Of a stretch of 64,000 nucleotides of DNA, positions 26,322 through 33,236 are shown one piece after another (within the stretch, counting starts at the first letter, position 1; the number at the start of each line of letters is the position of its first letter). A program made the position numbers and the translations under genes. Source of the DNA: Desulfovibrio legallii. Its GTDB lineage: Bacteria; Desulfobacterota; Desulfovibrionia; Desulfovibrionales; Desulfovibrionaceae. The notes under the pieces were generated by a model. That model saw only the letters and a program-made list of their open reading frames with translations, did no database searches and had not been told where the DNA came from. The stretch lies in the NCBI RefSeq assembly GCF_004309735.1, contig NZ_SIXC01000003.1, forward strand, positions 44,303-108,302, written 5' to 3'.

Positions 26322-26816
26322 TTACTTGAGTACCGCGCTGCCCTGAAAGCGGACGCCGGTTACCTCATAGGTGACGCGGCCACGCGGGATATCCACGGTA
26401 ACTTCGTCACCCTCCTCGCGGCCCAGCAGGGCCTGGCCTACGGGAGAGAGGAAGGAGATGGAGCCCTTGGCGGGATCCGCTTCGTCGGGGCCGAGAATGG
26501 TGAAGGTGCGCGCCTCGCCGCTGTCCACATCCTCCACGTCCACGGTGGCGCCAAAGACCACCCGGTCACCGGTGAGCTTGTCCAGGTCAATGACATGGTA
26601 CAGAGCCAGGCGGGATTCGATATATTTGATGCGCGCTTCGGCCATGCCCTGGCGTTCGCGCGCGGCGTCGTACCCCGCGTTTTCGCGCAGGTCGCCCTCC
26701 TCGCGGGCTTCCTTGATGGCCTGAATGATGGCCGGACGTTCGCTTTTGAGGCGGGCCAGCTCTTCTTCCAGCCTTTTGTAGCCTTGCACGGAAATAGGGA
26801 TACTCGTCATTGTCAT
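26322..26816 (-). CDS. greA: Transcription elongation factor GreA
   Basis: A 164-residue factor that stimulates cleavage of backtracked transcripts in RNA polymerase. The N-terminal coiled coil carries the acidic tip in EAREEGDLRENAGYDAARERQ. The C-terminal FKBP-like domain shows VVFGATVDVED and the closing SPVGQALLGREEGDEVTV. GAGG lies 7 nt before the ATG at 26816; a second ATG two codons later is possible. An intrinsic terminator sits directly in its leader, described separately. Confidence 0.96.
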   Translation of the reverse strand: MTMTSIPISVQGYKRLEEELARLKSERPAIIQAIKEAREEGDLRENAGYDAARERQGMAEARIKYIESRLALYHVIDLDKLTGDRVVFGATVDVEDVDSGEARTFTILGPDEADPAKGSISFLSPVGQALLGREEGDEVTVDIPRGRVTYEVTGVRFQGSAVLK

Positions 26817-26833
26817 GTCAAACCTCGCAAGCG

Positions 26834-26872
26834 CAAAAAAAGCGCCGCTGCCCAAGCAGCGGAGCGAGCGCT
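26834..26872 (-). terminator. Terminator-like hairpin in the greA leader
   Basis: On the minus strand a CCGCTGC/GCAGCGG stem, extended by AGCG/CGCT across a 6-nt bulge, is followed immediately by seven T residues. It ends 18 nt before the greA start. No minus-strand gene lies upstream, so it must act on the greA transcript itself. Confidence 0.65.
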
Positions 26873-27105
26873 AAAAAAATTTTGGTCTTTTGGGGGAAAA
26901 TCGGGACGGTCGGCAACGACCGCAGCCGCGCTCACCGGCCCGCAAACCGGGAGCGGCACCGTAACCGTTTTTTTACCCTACGCTTCAGAGGCAAAAGGGT
27001 CAAGCCCTGAGTCCGGCTTGCACTCTTGCGCGGCAACGGCACTGCGTATATGCTGAACAAACAGCCTTTCTTCGCCCCGGTGCGCATAACCCAAACTCGG
27101 CAGCC

Positions 27106-28662
27106 ATGAAAAAATACCTGCGCTATCTCGGACCCGTGCTGGTGACCGCCATTTTTCTGCTGGCCGTCTATCTGCTTTACCACAAACTTAAAAGTTACAG
27201 CATGGCCGAAATCCGCGCCAGCATCGACCAGATCTCCGCGGCGCGCATGGGGGCTTCGTTGCTGCTCATGGCGGTCAACTACATGATTCTGGTGGGCTAT
27301 GACTGGCTGGCCCTCAAGGCCATCCATAAAACCCTTCCCTTGCCGCGGGTGGCCCTGGTTTCTTTTGTGGGCCAGGCCGTGAGCTACAATTTCGGCGCGC
27401 TGCTGGGCGGCACCAGCGTGCGTTTCCGGTTTTATTCGGCCTGGGGGTTTTCGCTGGCGGAGATCGTGCGCCTGGTGCTCATGCTGGCCGTCACTTTCTG
27501 GGTGGGCGTACTGGGGCTGTGCGGCGTCATCTTTATGGTGGCCCCGCCGGTTATTCCCGGCGAGCTGCTGGCCAAAATGCCCCTGCAGGACATCCGTATT
27601 CTGGGTGTGGGGCTTACGCTCATAGCCTGTTCTTATCTGGCGCTCTGCTGCGTGGTGCGTAAACCAGTGCACATCTTCGGCAAGGAATTTGTCTTCCCCG
27701 CGCCGCGCATCGCCTTTGCTCAGGCCCTGGTGGCCTGGGTGGACATCATTGCTGCAGCCGGCTGCATGTATGTGCTGCTGCCCGGTCACATGAACATCAG
27801 TTTCCTGGATTTTCTGCCCAGTTATCTGCTGGCCCAGGTGGCTGTGGTGCTCACGCACATTCCCGGCGGCGTGGGGGTGTTTGAGCTGGTTATCCTGCAT
27901 CTGACCCACACCGCGCACGAGCAGACGGTTTTTGCGGCGGTGCTGCTGTTCCGCCTGATCTACTTCATTCTGCCTCTGCTGGCCGCCGCCTTGCTGCTGG
28001 CCGTGTACGAGGTGCGCCAGCGGCGCAACATGCTGCGCGAGGCCGGGCGCTGGCTTTCAGTGCTTTCGCACTCCATTTCGGCCTATATGGTCTTTACGGC
28101 CGGGGCCATTTTGCTGGCCTCGGCCCTGCTGCCGCCGGGGCGGCACATCCTGCATATGGTGCGGGAGCTCATCCCCTACCAGGTGGTGGCTGTGGGGCAT
28201 TTTGTCACCGCTGTGAGCGGCGGGGCGCTGCTGTTCATTTCTTACGGGCTGGAACGGCGGCAGGCCAGGGCTTTTCAACTGGCGGCGCTCTTTCTGGGGT
28301 TGGGGCTTGTGGGGTCGCTGCTCAACGGTTTTTCCTGGATCACGGCGCTGATGGTGTCCCTGGTGTTCTGCACGGTCTGCCTGGCGCGGCGGCGGTTTTA
28401 CCGGTCGTCGTTTTTTTGGGAGGAGCCCATCCCCGCCTTCTGGCTGGCCGGAGCTCTGGGGGTGCTGGGATTGGCTGCGGCCGTGGCCTGGGCGCTCTAC
28501 CACCCCTCGTTGAACAAGGCCGCACAGTGGGGTTTTGACCGGCCCCACATGGCTGCCCAGACGCTTTATGCCTTTGGCGGCGTGGCTGTCGGGTTGGTGG
28601 CTTCCTGGCTGTGGCGGGCGGCTCTGCGCCAGCGCAAGCGGCGGCGAGAGCGCAGGCGCTGA
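27106..28662 (+). CDS. Lysylphosphatidylglycerol synthase-like flippase domain protein
   Basis: A 518-residue polytopic membrane protein with about 13-14 hydrophobic segments. It matches the N-terminal flippase domain of MprF (UPF0104/LPG_synthase_TM), with features such as FGALLGGTSVRFRFY and THIPGGVGVFELVIL. The C-terminal lysyl-transferase (GNAT-like) domain of full MprF is absent. Translation ends instead in an Arg-rich tail (RQRKRRRERRR). It may flip a lipid made by another enzyme. It stands alone between greA and the selenium operon. Confidence 0.8.
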   Translation: MKKYLRYLGPVLVTAIFLLAVYLLYHKLKSYSMAEIRASIDQISAARMGASLLLMAVNYMILVGYDWLALKAIHKTLPLPRVALVSFVGQAVSYNFGALLGGTSVRFRFYSAWGFSLAEIVRLVLMLAVTFWVGVLGLCGVIFMVAPPVIPGELLAKMPLQDIRILGVGLTLIACSYLALCCVVRKPVHIFGKEFVFPAPRIAFAQALVAWVDIIAAAGCMYVLLPGHMNISFLDFLPSYLLAQVAVVLTHIPGGVGVFELVILHLTHTAHEQTVFAAVLLFRLIYFILPLLAAALLLAVYEVRQRRNMLREAGRWLSVLSHSISAYMVFTAGAILLASALLPPGRHILHMVRELIPYQVVAVGHFVTAVSGGALLFISYGLERRQARAFQLAALFLGLGLVGSLLNGFSWITALMVSLVFCTVCLARRRFYRSSFFWEEPIPAFWLAGALGVLGLAAAVAWALYHPSLNKAAQWGFDRPHMAAQTLYAFGGVAVGLVASWLWRAALRQRKRRRERRR

Positions 28663-28808
28663 AAGCACGGCGGCAGGCGTTCCCCTGCGCCTGGCAACGC
28701 TACCCCATCAGCCGCATACCCCAGAGGCACAGCACAACCTGCTCCTCATCTCTTCTGCATCCCGGCCGGGGTACGCCTTCTGCGTCCCCTGGCGGAGAAA
28801 AAAGTTTT

Positions 28809-29702
28809 TTAAAGTTTTCCTTCCTCCACAAGCAAATCTTTCTCCCTTACCAGCATCTCCGGCAGCCGCGCCAGCAGCTGGCCGATCTGGAAGCCAGGGT
28901 CCGGGGCGCAGTCCTGGGCCAGCAGCCGCGCTGCGCGTGCGGCGGCCAGGCTGGCCCGGCAGATGGGCAGCCCGCCGCAGAGAAAGGCCGTAACCAGGCC
29001 TGTGACCAGGTCGCCCGTGCCGCCGATGCATTCCATGGCCTCCACCGAGGGCGTATCCACCGTGGCCGCCAGCATGCCGTTGCAGACGATGTGGTCCGTG
29101 CGGCCCTTGACGATGAGGTTGGGCGGGCAGTTGCCGTGGGCCTGGGCGCGGCGCATCAGTGCGGGCAGGTCTTTTTCTTCCGCCAGCAGAAAACCACGCG
29201 TGTAGAAGGGGTGGGGCGCGGTTTCGTCGGCCAGAAAGGCCAGTTCGCCCAGGTCCGGGGTGAACAGGTCGTAGGCGTCGGCGTAGCCGCTCATCTTGGC
29301 CACATACATATAGCCCGCGTCGGCCGCCAGCAGGGGGCGGACGGGCAGGGCGCTGATGGCCAGCAGCAGCCGGTTGTGCCAGTCCACGTCGGGGAAGAGG
29401 TAGTGAAAGGTGAGCCCACGTGGGGCCAGGGCGGGCAAACAATCTTCAAGATGGGCATAGACGGCGCGGCTGCCCGCGCCCGATCCCGTGTCTCCGGCCA
29501 GGAGCAGGCGCGGCGGGGGAAAGTTCAGGGCGGCGCAGGCCAGCAGGGCCGTGGCCGCCAGGGCGGGGGTGCCGCGCTGCACCGGTGTGCGGAAGCCGTC
29601 GGGAAGGATCAGGAAGCCGTCCCGCACCGCCGAGGGCGCGTCCAGGCCCGCCGTGAGCAGCGGGGCCGCGGCGTCCGGCAGGGTTCCCACAATACACCAC
29701 AT
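28809..29702 (-). CDS. YjeF-C/NAD(P)HX-dehydratase-fold protein of the selenium operon
   Basis: A 297-residue ribokinase-superfamily protein. The motifs are those of ADP/ATP-dependent NAD(P)H-hydrate dehydratase: TPDLGELAFL (148-157), LIVKGRTDHIV (about 197-207) and the GGTGD anion-hole loop (227-231). The N-terminal 60 residues are unlike YjeF and there is no epimerase domain. It is last in the yedE-yedF-DUF3343 operon, 15 nt after the DUF3343 gene, with a GGAGG site. The substrate may be unrelated to NAD(P)HX. Guilt by association suggests a role in selenium handling. Confidence 0.7.
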   Translation of the reverse strand: MWCIVGTLPDAAAPLLTAGLDAPSAVRDGFLILPDGFRTPVQRGTPALAATALLACAALNFPPPRLLLAGDTGSGAGSRAVYAHLEDCLPALAPRGLTFHYLFPDVDWHNRLLLAISALPVRPLLAADAGYMYVAKMSGYADAYDLFTPDLGELAFLADETAPHPFYTRGFLLAEEKDLPALMRRAQAHGNCPPNLIVKGRTDHIVCNGMLAATVDTPSVEAMECIGGTGDLVTGLVTAFLCGGLPICRASLAAARAARLLAQDCAPDPGFQIGQLLARLPEMLVREKDLLVEEGKL

Positions 29703-29717
29703 GGTTTCCTCCGTTTT

Positions 29718-30410
29718 TCAGGCGACAGGGCGGCTGGCAGGCTGGTCCGCAGTCTGCTGGGGCGTGCCGTCCGGTTGCCGCGTCCCCGTGTGGGGCGCGG
29801 CCATGACGGTCCTGAGTTCGTCAAAGGCCTTTTGCAGGCTGTAGCAGCACAGGGTCTGCCCCAGGCTCAGGGGGGCCGGGGCAGTCTGCAGGTCGCGGCC
29901 ACAGAGCTGACTGGCCAGCCAGGGCACGTCCGGGCAGCCGCCGCCTGAGATATTGACAATACGGCCCGTGGCGCTGTCCAGAGTGATTTTCATGTTGGCC
30001 GCACGCACCATAATCCAGCGGCCATTGATGCGGCGGGTCTGAAACAGGGACACGGGTTCCAGAAGCACATCGTGGGCGCTGACCGCGCGCAGGGGCGTGA
30101 GCCCCGCTTCGTGCAGTACGGTCAGGGCGCGGGCCTGAAGCAGCAGGGGAAAGACCACCACCATGTCGCAGCCCGTACGCAGTTCCGGGGGCGGGCCCTT
30201 GACCTCCACCTTCAGCCCGGCGGCCCGCAGAAGGCGTTCGGCCCGGATGACCTCTCCGGTATGCTCAAAAACCAGCAGACCACGGTCGTCGCAGCCCTGG
30301 CGGCCGTTTCCGGCGGGAGCGGTCGCCGGCGAACGCGCGCCCAAGGACGCGCTGGGCAGGCGACCGCGCAGAAGGGAAAGCGCCTTGCGCACGGGAGAAA
30401 AAACAGACAT
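29718..30410 (-). CDS. DUF3343 Se/S-carrier-like protein
   Basis: A 230-residue protein with a central DUF3343 (putative Se/S carrier) domain. After an Ala/Pro-rich N-terminus, residues about 45-105 contain LLVFEHTGEVIRAERLLRAAG and GPPPELRTGCDMVVVF, the family signature with its conserved cysteine. The C-terminal half adds NISGGGCPDVPWLA and QTLCCYSLQKAF, which are cysteine-rich and not part of standard DUF3343. The family co-occurs with selenium utilisation genes. GGAGG lies 6 nt before the ATG at 30410. A large hairpin separates it from yedF upstream. Confidence 0.75.
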   Translation of the reverse strand: MSVFSPVRKALSLLRGRLPSASLGARSPATAPAGNGRQGCDDRGLLVFEHTGEVIRAERLLRAAGLKVEVKGPPPELRTGCDMVVVFPLLLQARALTVLHEAGLTPLRAVSAHDVLLEPVSLFQTRRINGRWIMVRAANMKITLDSATGRIVNISGGGCPDVPWLASQLCGRDLQTAPAPLSLGQTLCCYSLQKAFDELRTVMAAPHTGTRQPDGTPQQTADQPASRPVA

Positions 30411-30422
30411 GTCGGCCTCCGT

Positions 30423-30487
30423 GGCAATCCCTCCGGCGGGCCATGACGCCGATTCCGGCGGCAAAAGGCCCGCGCGGAGGGATTGCC
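30423..30487 (-). other. Very stable intercistronic hairpin in the selenium operon
   Basis: GGCAATCCCTCCG (30423-30435) pairs perfectly with 30475-30487, and the adjoining GCGGGCC (30436-30442) pairs with 30467-30473 across one bulged base. The 20-bp stem closes a loop with its own GCCG/CGGC mini-stem. It fills most of the gap between yedF and the DUF3343 gene, which suggests transcript processing or differential expression. Confidence 0.8.
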
Positions 30488-30506
30488 GGGGATAGGGGAA
30501 AGCAGA

Positions 30507-30734
30507 TCAGGCCTTATGGATTTCCAGCAAGGTCACGCCTGCCCCCTTGTCCGCGGCGTCTGCGGCGTCCACCACAAAGCCGCGGTTGCGCGCGGCGCGG
30601 CTGACGTTTTCGCGGCTGGCGTCGTTATCCACCAGCACGCTGAAGGGGCCGTCGCCGTTCCGCTTGGCGGCGGTGAGAAACAGAAGCACGGGTTGGGGGC
30701 AGGAAAGCCCGCGGGTGTCGATGACTTGCGACAT
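30507..30734 (-). CDS. yedF: YedF/TusA-like sulfurtransferase-fold protein
   Basis: A 75-residue protein of the TusA/SirA/YedF family. The invariant cysteine is in DTRGLSCPQPVL near the N-terminus, the persulfide (or selenide) carrying position of TusA proteins. The start overlaps the yedE stop (TAATG). Coupling to yedE and the DUF3343 gene points to the selenium-associated YedF branch and delivery of reduced selenium or sulfur, rather than to tRNA thiolation. This functional statement is inference. Confidence 0.85.
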   Translation of the reverse strand: MSQVIDTRGLSCPQPVLLFLTAAKRNGDGPFSVLVDNDASRENVSRAARNRGFVVDAADAADKGAGVTLLEIHKA

Positions 30735-31828
30735 TACGCACCTCGCTTGCAGTTGGCGAATCCGATGCAGAGACAGATGCCCAGGCCTGCCAGGGTGGCG
30801 GCCATGCCGTGGGGGCCTATGCCGGCAGGGCTGGAGGCCAGACCGAAGTTGTGGGCCACGGCCGTGCCCACCAGCAGGCCCAGGGCAAAGACGGCGGCGT
30901 CGTTGTCGCCTTCGCCGGCCATGAAGAGCTGTCGTCCGGGGCAGCCGCCGGCCAGGGCAAAGGCCAGCCCGGCGGTGGCCATGCCGAGGAAGTTCCAGAG
31001 ATCGTTGGGCTGGGCCACGGGTTGATTCTCAAAACCCCAGTGGAAGGATCCGAAGCCCAGGTTGAGGACCAGGGCGGCGGCCAGCATGGCCAGAAAGCCC
31101 AGGGCCAGGTGCCATTGGTTGAAGAGCAGCACGTCGCGCAAAGCGCCCATGGTGCAGAAGCGGCTGCGCTGGGCCGCAAAGCCCACGGCCAGGCCGGCGC
31201 AGAGCGAGAGGATGAAGGGCGCGTGCTGTGCGCCGGGGCCTTTGAGAGAGTAGAACAGAACGCCGCTCTGGCCCTGGCCGCTTACTTGCGGGTCGGCCAG
31301 GGCCAGGGCCGTGAGCCCCAGCATGATGGCGGGCAGAACCAGGCCGGAGATGGCGTTCTGGCTTTGGCTGCGGCCCAGGGAAAAGCCCTTGCGGAAGAAG
31401 AGCGTGCCCACGCCCACACCGACGATGAGCCCGGCCAGGCCGAACAGGGCGTGCGCGTCGCCGCCGGCCAGGCGCAGGATGACGCGCCAGGGGCAGCCCA
31501 GAAAGACCAGCGCGCCTATGCCTGCCACAGCGCCCAGCAAAAAGCGGGTGATGGGGGCGGAACCGCCGCGCGGCTTGTATTCGCCGAAAAGCAGGGCCGC
31601 ACCAAAGGCCCCCAGAACCATGCCCATGATTTCGGGCCGCAGGTACTGCACCACGGCCGCCCGGTGCAGGCCTATGGCGCCGGCGATATCGCGGTTGAAG
31701 CAGACCACGCAGATGCCCATGTTGCCAGGGTTGCCGGCCTGCTGCAGCAGCACAGCCAGCACGCCGAACAGCAGCCCTGTAACCACAATGCCTGTGGTGG
31801 TGGCAAAAATGTTGGAGCCCGTTCTCAT
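30734..31828 (-). CDS. yedE: YedE-family selenium metabolism membrane transporter
   Basis: A 364-residue integral membrane protein with about ten helices and the cysteine motifs of YedE/YeeE transporters: GICVVCFNRDIAG, FLGCPWRVILRLAGGDAHA, SRFCTMGALRDVLLF and AGGCPGRQLFMAGEGD. This long form, next to YedF, is the selenium-associated branch, thought to import a selenium compound. AAGGAGAAAG sets the start at 31828; an in-frame ATG 21 codons upstream lacks a site. It is first in a four-gene operon. Its 125-nt leader is GC-rich and highly structured. Confidence 0.88.
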   Translation of the reverse strand: MRTGSNIFATTTGIVVTGLLFGVLAVLLQQAGNPGNMGICVVCFNRDIAGAIGLHRAAVVQYLRPEIMGMVLGAFGAALLFGEYKPRGGSAPITRFLLGAVAGIGALVFLGCPWRVILRLAGGDAHALFGLAGLIVGVGVGTLFFRKGFSLGRSQSQNAISGLVLPAIMLGLTALALADPQVSGQGQSGVLFYSLKGPGAQHAPFILSLCAGLAVGFAAQRSRFCTMGALRDVLLFNQWHLALGFLAMLAAALVLNLGFGSFHWGFENQPVAQPNDLWNFLGMATAGLAFALAGGCPGRQLFMAGEGDNDAAVFALGLLVGTAVAHNFGLASSPAGIGPHGMAATLAGLGICLCIGFANCKRGA

Positions 31829-31860
31829 TGCTTTCTCCTTGGTAAGGGTTAGGCCAAGGC

Positions 31861-31916
31861 TGTCCGGCGGGCGGTTGCGTCCGGCGGACAAAAGGCGTTG
31901 CCGGCCCTTGCGGGCC
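31861..31916 (-). other. Structured leader of the yedE operon
   Basis: Two hairpins lie within 90 nt of the yedE start. One is a GNRA-type hairpin, GGCCC-GCAA-GGGCC on the minus strand (31916-31903). The other is a TGTCCG/CGGACA inverted repeat (31890-31861) that also contains a duplicated TCCGGCGG. No known riboswitch is recognised. Confidence 0.5.
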
Positions 31917-31952
31917 GCGAACGCGGACGGAGAAAACGGGTCGGGAAGGAGG

Positions 31953-32048
31953 CTAGGACAAAAAGACGGGCCCGAAACCGCATGGCCGTCCGCATACGCT
32001 CCACGACGTGAAGCCTAGGTTGCTGCGTCAGGTTTTGCGTTTGGGCAT
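31953..32048 (-). CDS. Speculative mini-ORF with in-frame UGA upstream of yedE
   Basis: An AAGGA site lies 7 nt before an ATG at 32048. The frame encodes six residues (MPKRKT), then UGA (32030-32028), then 24 more codons to UAG. If UGA is read as selenocysteine the product is 31 residues, with two cysteines in VCGRPCGFG. Directly after UGA, CGCA pairs with UGCG, enclosing a 7-bp GCUUCAC-GUC-GUGGAGC hairpin. The loop starts with G about 20 nt from UGA, which is SECIS-like. A terminator lies in the second half. Without readthrough this is a 6-residue peptide or simply pyrR 3' sequence. Evidence is positional and structural only. Confidence 0.25.
31960..31990 (-). terminator. Intrinsic terminator between pyrR and yedE
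   Basis: On the minus strand GACGGCC pairs with GG-CCGTC (one bulged base) around an 11-nt loop, followed by TTTTT. It probably ends the pyrR transcript, or acts as a leader terminator for yedE. Confidence 0.6.
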
Positions 32049-32093
32049 GTGAGGTTCCTTGCGTTGTCGAAAAGTGGCGACGAAATGTAAAAA

Positions 32094-32633
32094 TCAGTCG
32101 CCGGGGGCGATCAGGCTTACGGCGTCCTGGCCGTCACGTTCGGTCAGCAGCACGTCCACGTGTTCCTGACGGCTGGTGTTGACCGTGCGGCCTACATAGT
32201 CCGCCTGGATGGGTAGCTCACGGTGGCCGCGGTCCACCAGCACCAGCAGTTCCACGGCGCTGGGGCGGCCGTAGTCCAGGAGGGCCTCCAGGGCGGCCCG
32301 GATAGTGCGTCCGGTAAAAAGTACGTCGTCCACCAGGATGACCACGCGGCCGTCCACATCTTCGGGGATGCAGGACCGGCCGATGTGGGGCTTGCCTTCA
32401 AGGCTTGTCCAGTCGTCGCGGTAGAGATTGATGTCCAGAGTGCCCAGGGGCACGGGGCGGCCCAGGCCGTGCCCCAGAAGGGCGGCCAGGCGGCGGGCCA
32501 GGTCTGCGCCCCGGCGTTCAATGCCCACCAGCATGACCTGGTCGCAGTGGGCGTGGCGTTCCCGCACCTGCGAAGCCAGGCGGTCCAGAATGCGGGCGAT
32601 TTCCTGTTGGTCCAGCAAGGGGATGGTGGGCAT
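32094..32633 (-). CDS. pyrR: Bifunctional pyrimidine regulator / uracil phosphoribosyltransferase PyrR
   Basis: A 179-residue type I phosphoribosyltransferase. The PRPP-binding motif is VVILVDDVLFTGRTIRAAL, and the N-terminal LVGIERRGADLARRLA and the GTLDINLYRDDW segment are typical of PyrR. The protein binds pyr mRNA when charged with UMP and has weak UPRTase activity. No pyrimidine genes or pyr attenuator are adjacent, so targets lie elsewhere. GGAGG precedes the ATG. It is divergent from the HesB-like selenoprotein gene. Confidence 0.93.
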   Translation of the reverse strand: MPTIPLLDQQEIARILDRLASQVRERHAHCDQVMLVGIERRGADLARRLAALLGHGLGRPVPLGTLDINLYRDDWTSLEGKPHIGRSCIPEDVDGRVVILVDDVLFTGRTIRAALEALLDYGRPSAVELLVLVDRGHRELPIQADYVGRTVNTSRQEHVDVLLTERDGQDAVSLIAPGD

Positions 32634-32750
32634 GGTTCCTCCGGATATGCCCCCGCAGGCTACGTCATTTTCAGCCCGAAGGAAAGCCCCTGCCGGGCAA
32701 AAGGCCGCCGGGCGGCGGCAGGCGGGGGGCGGTGGCGGGCTTTTCACAGA

Positions 32751-32779
32751 TTGACAAGCCCTGCCCTTGAACTTAGTTA
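32751..32779 (+). promoter_or_regulatory. Putative promoter of the HesB-like selenoprotein gene
   Basis: TTGACA (32751-32756) and TAGTTA (32774-32779) are spaced by 17 nt and lie 28 nt before the start codon. The -35 is perfect; the -10 is weak. Confidence 0.5.
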
Positions 32780-32807
32780 CAAAGACACCAGAAACATGGA
32801 GGACGTA

Positions 32808-33125
32808 ATGATCGAACTGAGTGAAAGCGCCCGCAAGGAGCTCGACGCCTTCTTCGCGGACAAAAAAAAGGATCCCATTCGGGTCTATATGACCGCCGGC
32901 TGAGGCGGGCCGCGCTTGGCACTGGCTCTGGACGAGCCTAATGATCAGGATCAAACCGAAGAACAGGCCGGCTACACTTTTTGTGTCAATAAAACCTTGT
33001 TGGACCAGATTCAGGGCGTGAAAATCGACCTGACCTACATGGGCTTTGCTGTGGACCCCGCAGTTCCCTTCGCCTCTGACGGCGCAAGCAGCTGCGGCAG
33101 CTGCGGCGGCGGTTGCGGCAGTTAG
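32808..33125 (+). CDS. HesB-like selenoprotein (UGA codon 32 = selenocysteine)
   Basis: A 105-residue HesB/IscA-related protein read through an in-frame TGA at 32901-32903. Frame, similarity and composition continue unbroken to TAG at 33123. The residue aligns with the conserved cysteine of the neighbouring paralogue (TAG-U-GGPRLALAL here, PGGCGGPHLALAL there). A hairpin GGCTC-TGGAC-GAGCC (32924-32938) lies about 20 nt after TGA, with G at loop positions 2-3, compatible with a bacterial SECIS. A Gly/Cys tail (CGSCGGGCGS) follows. HesB-like selenoproteins are a described family; an iron-sulfur or metal role is inferred. GGAGG precedes the ATG. Confidence 0.9.
32924..32938 (+). promoter_or_regulatory. 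Candidate SECIS apical hairpin for the HesB-like selenoprotein
   Basis: Stem GGCTC/GAGCC with loop TGGAC begins 20 nt after the UGA. The guanines in the loop and the distance fit bacterial SELB-recognised elements. A lower stem AGGC (32903-32906) with GCCT (32936-32939) is an alternative pairing. Confidence 0.5.
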
Positions 33126-33236
33126 GACAAAAGGCAACCGACGCCTTGCGCGGCGCGGAAGGGTTCCACTGGCAGAGCATCGCCGGAAAAGTTTTTCGGT
33201 GGCGTATGCCTCCATTATACCCACATGGGAGGAACC

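Noticed and set aside
32808-33125. Interpretation as a pseudogene or nonsense mutation
   Set aside because: The reading frame, family similarity and Cys-rich tail persist after TGA, TGA sits exactly at the conserved Cys position, and selenium genes are adjacent.
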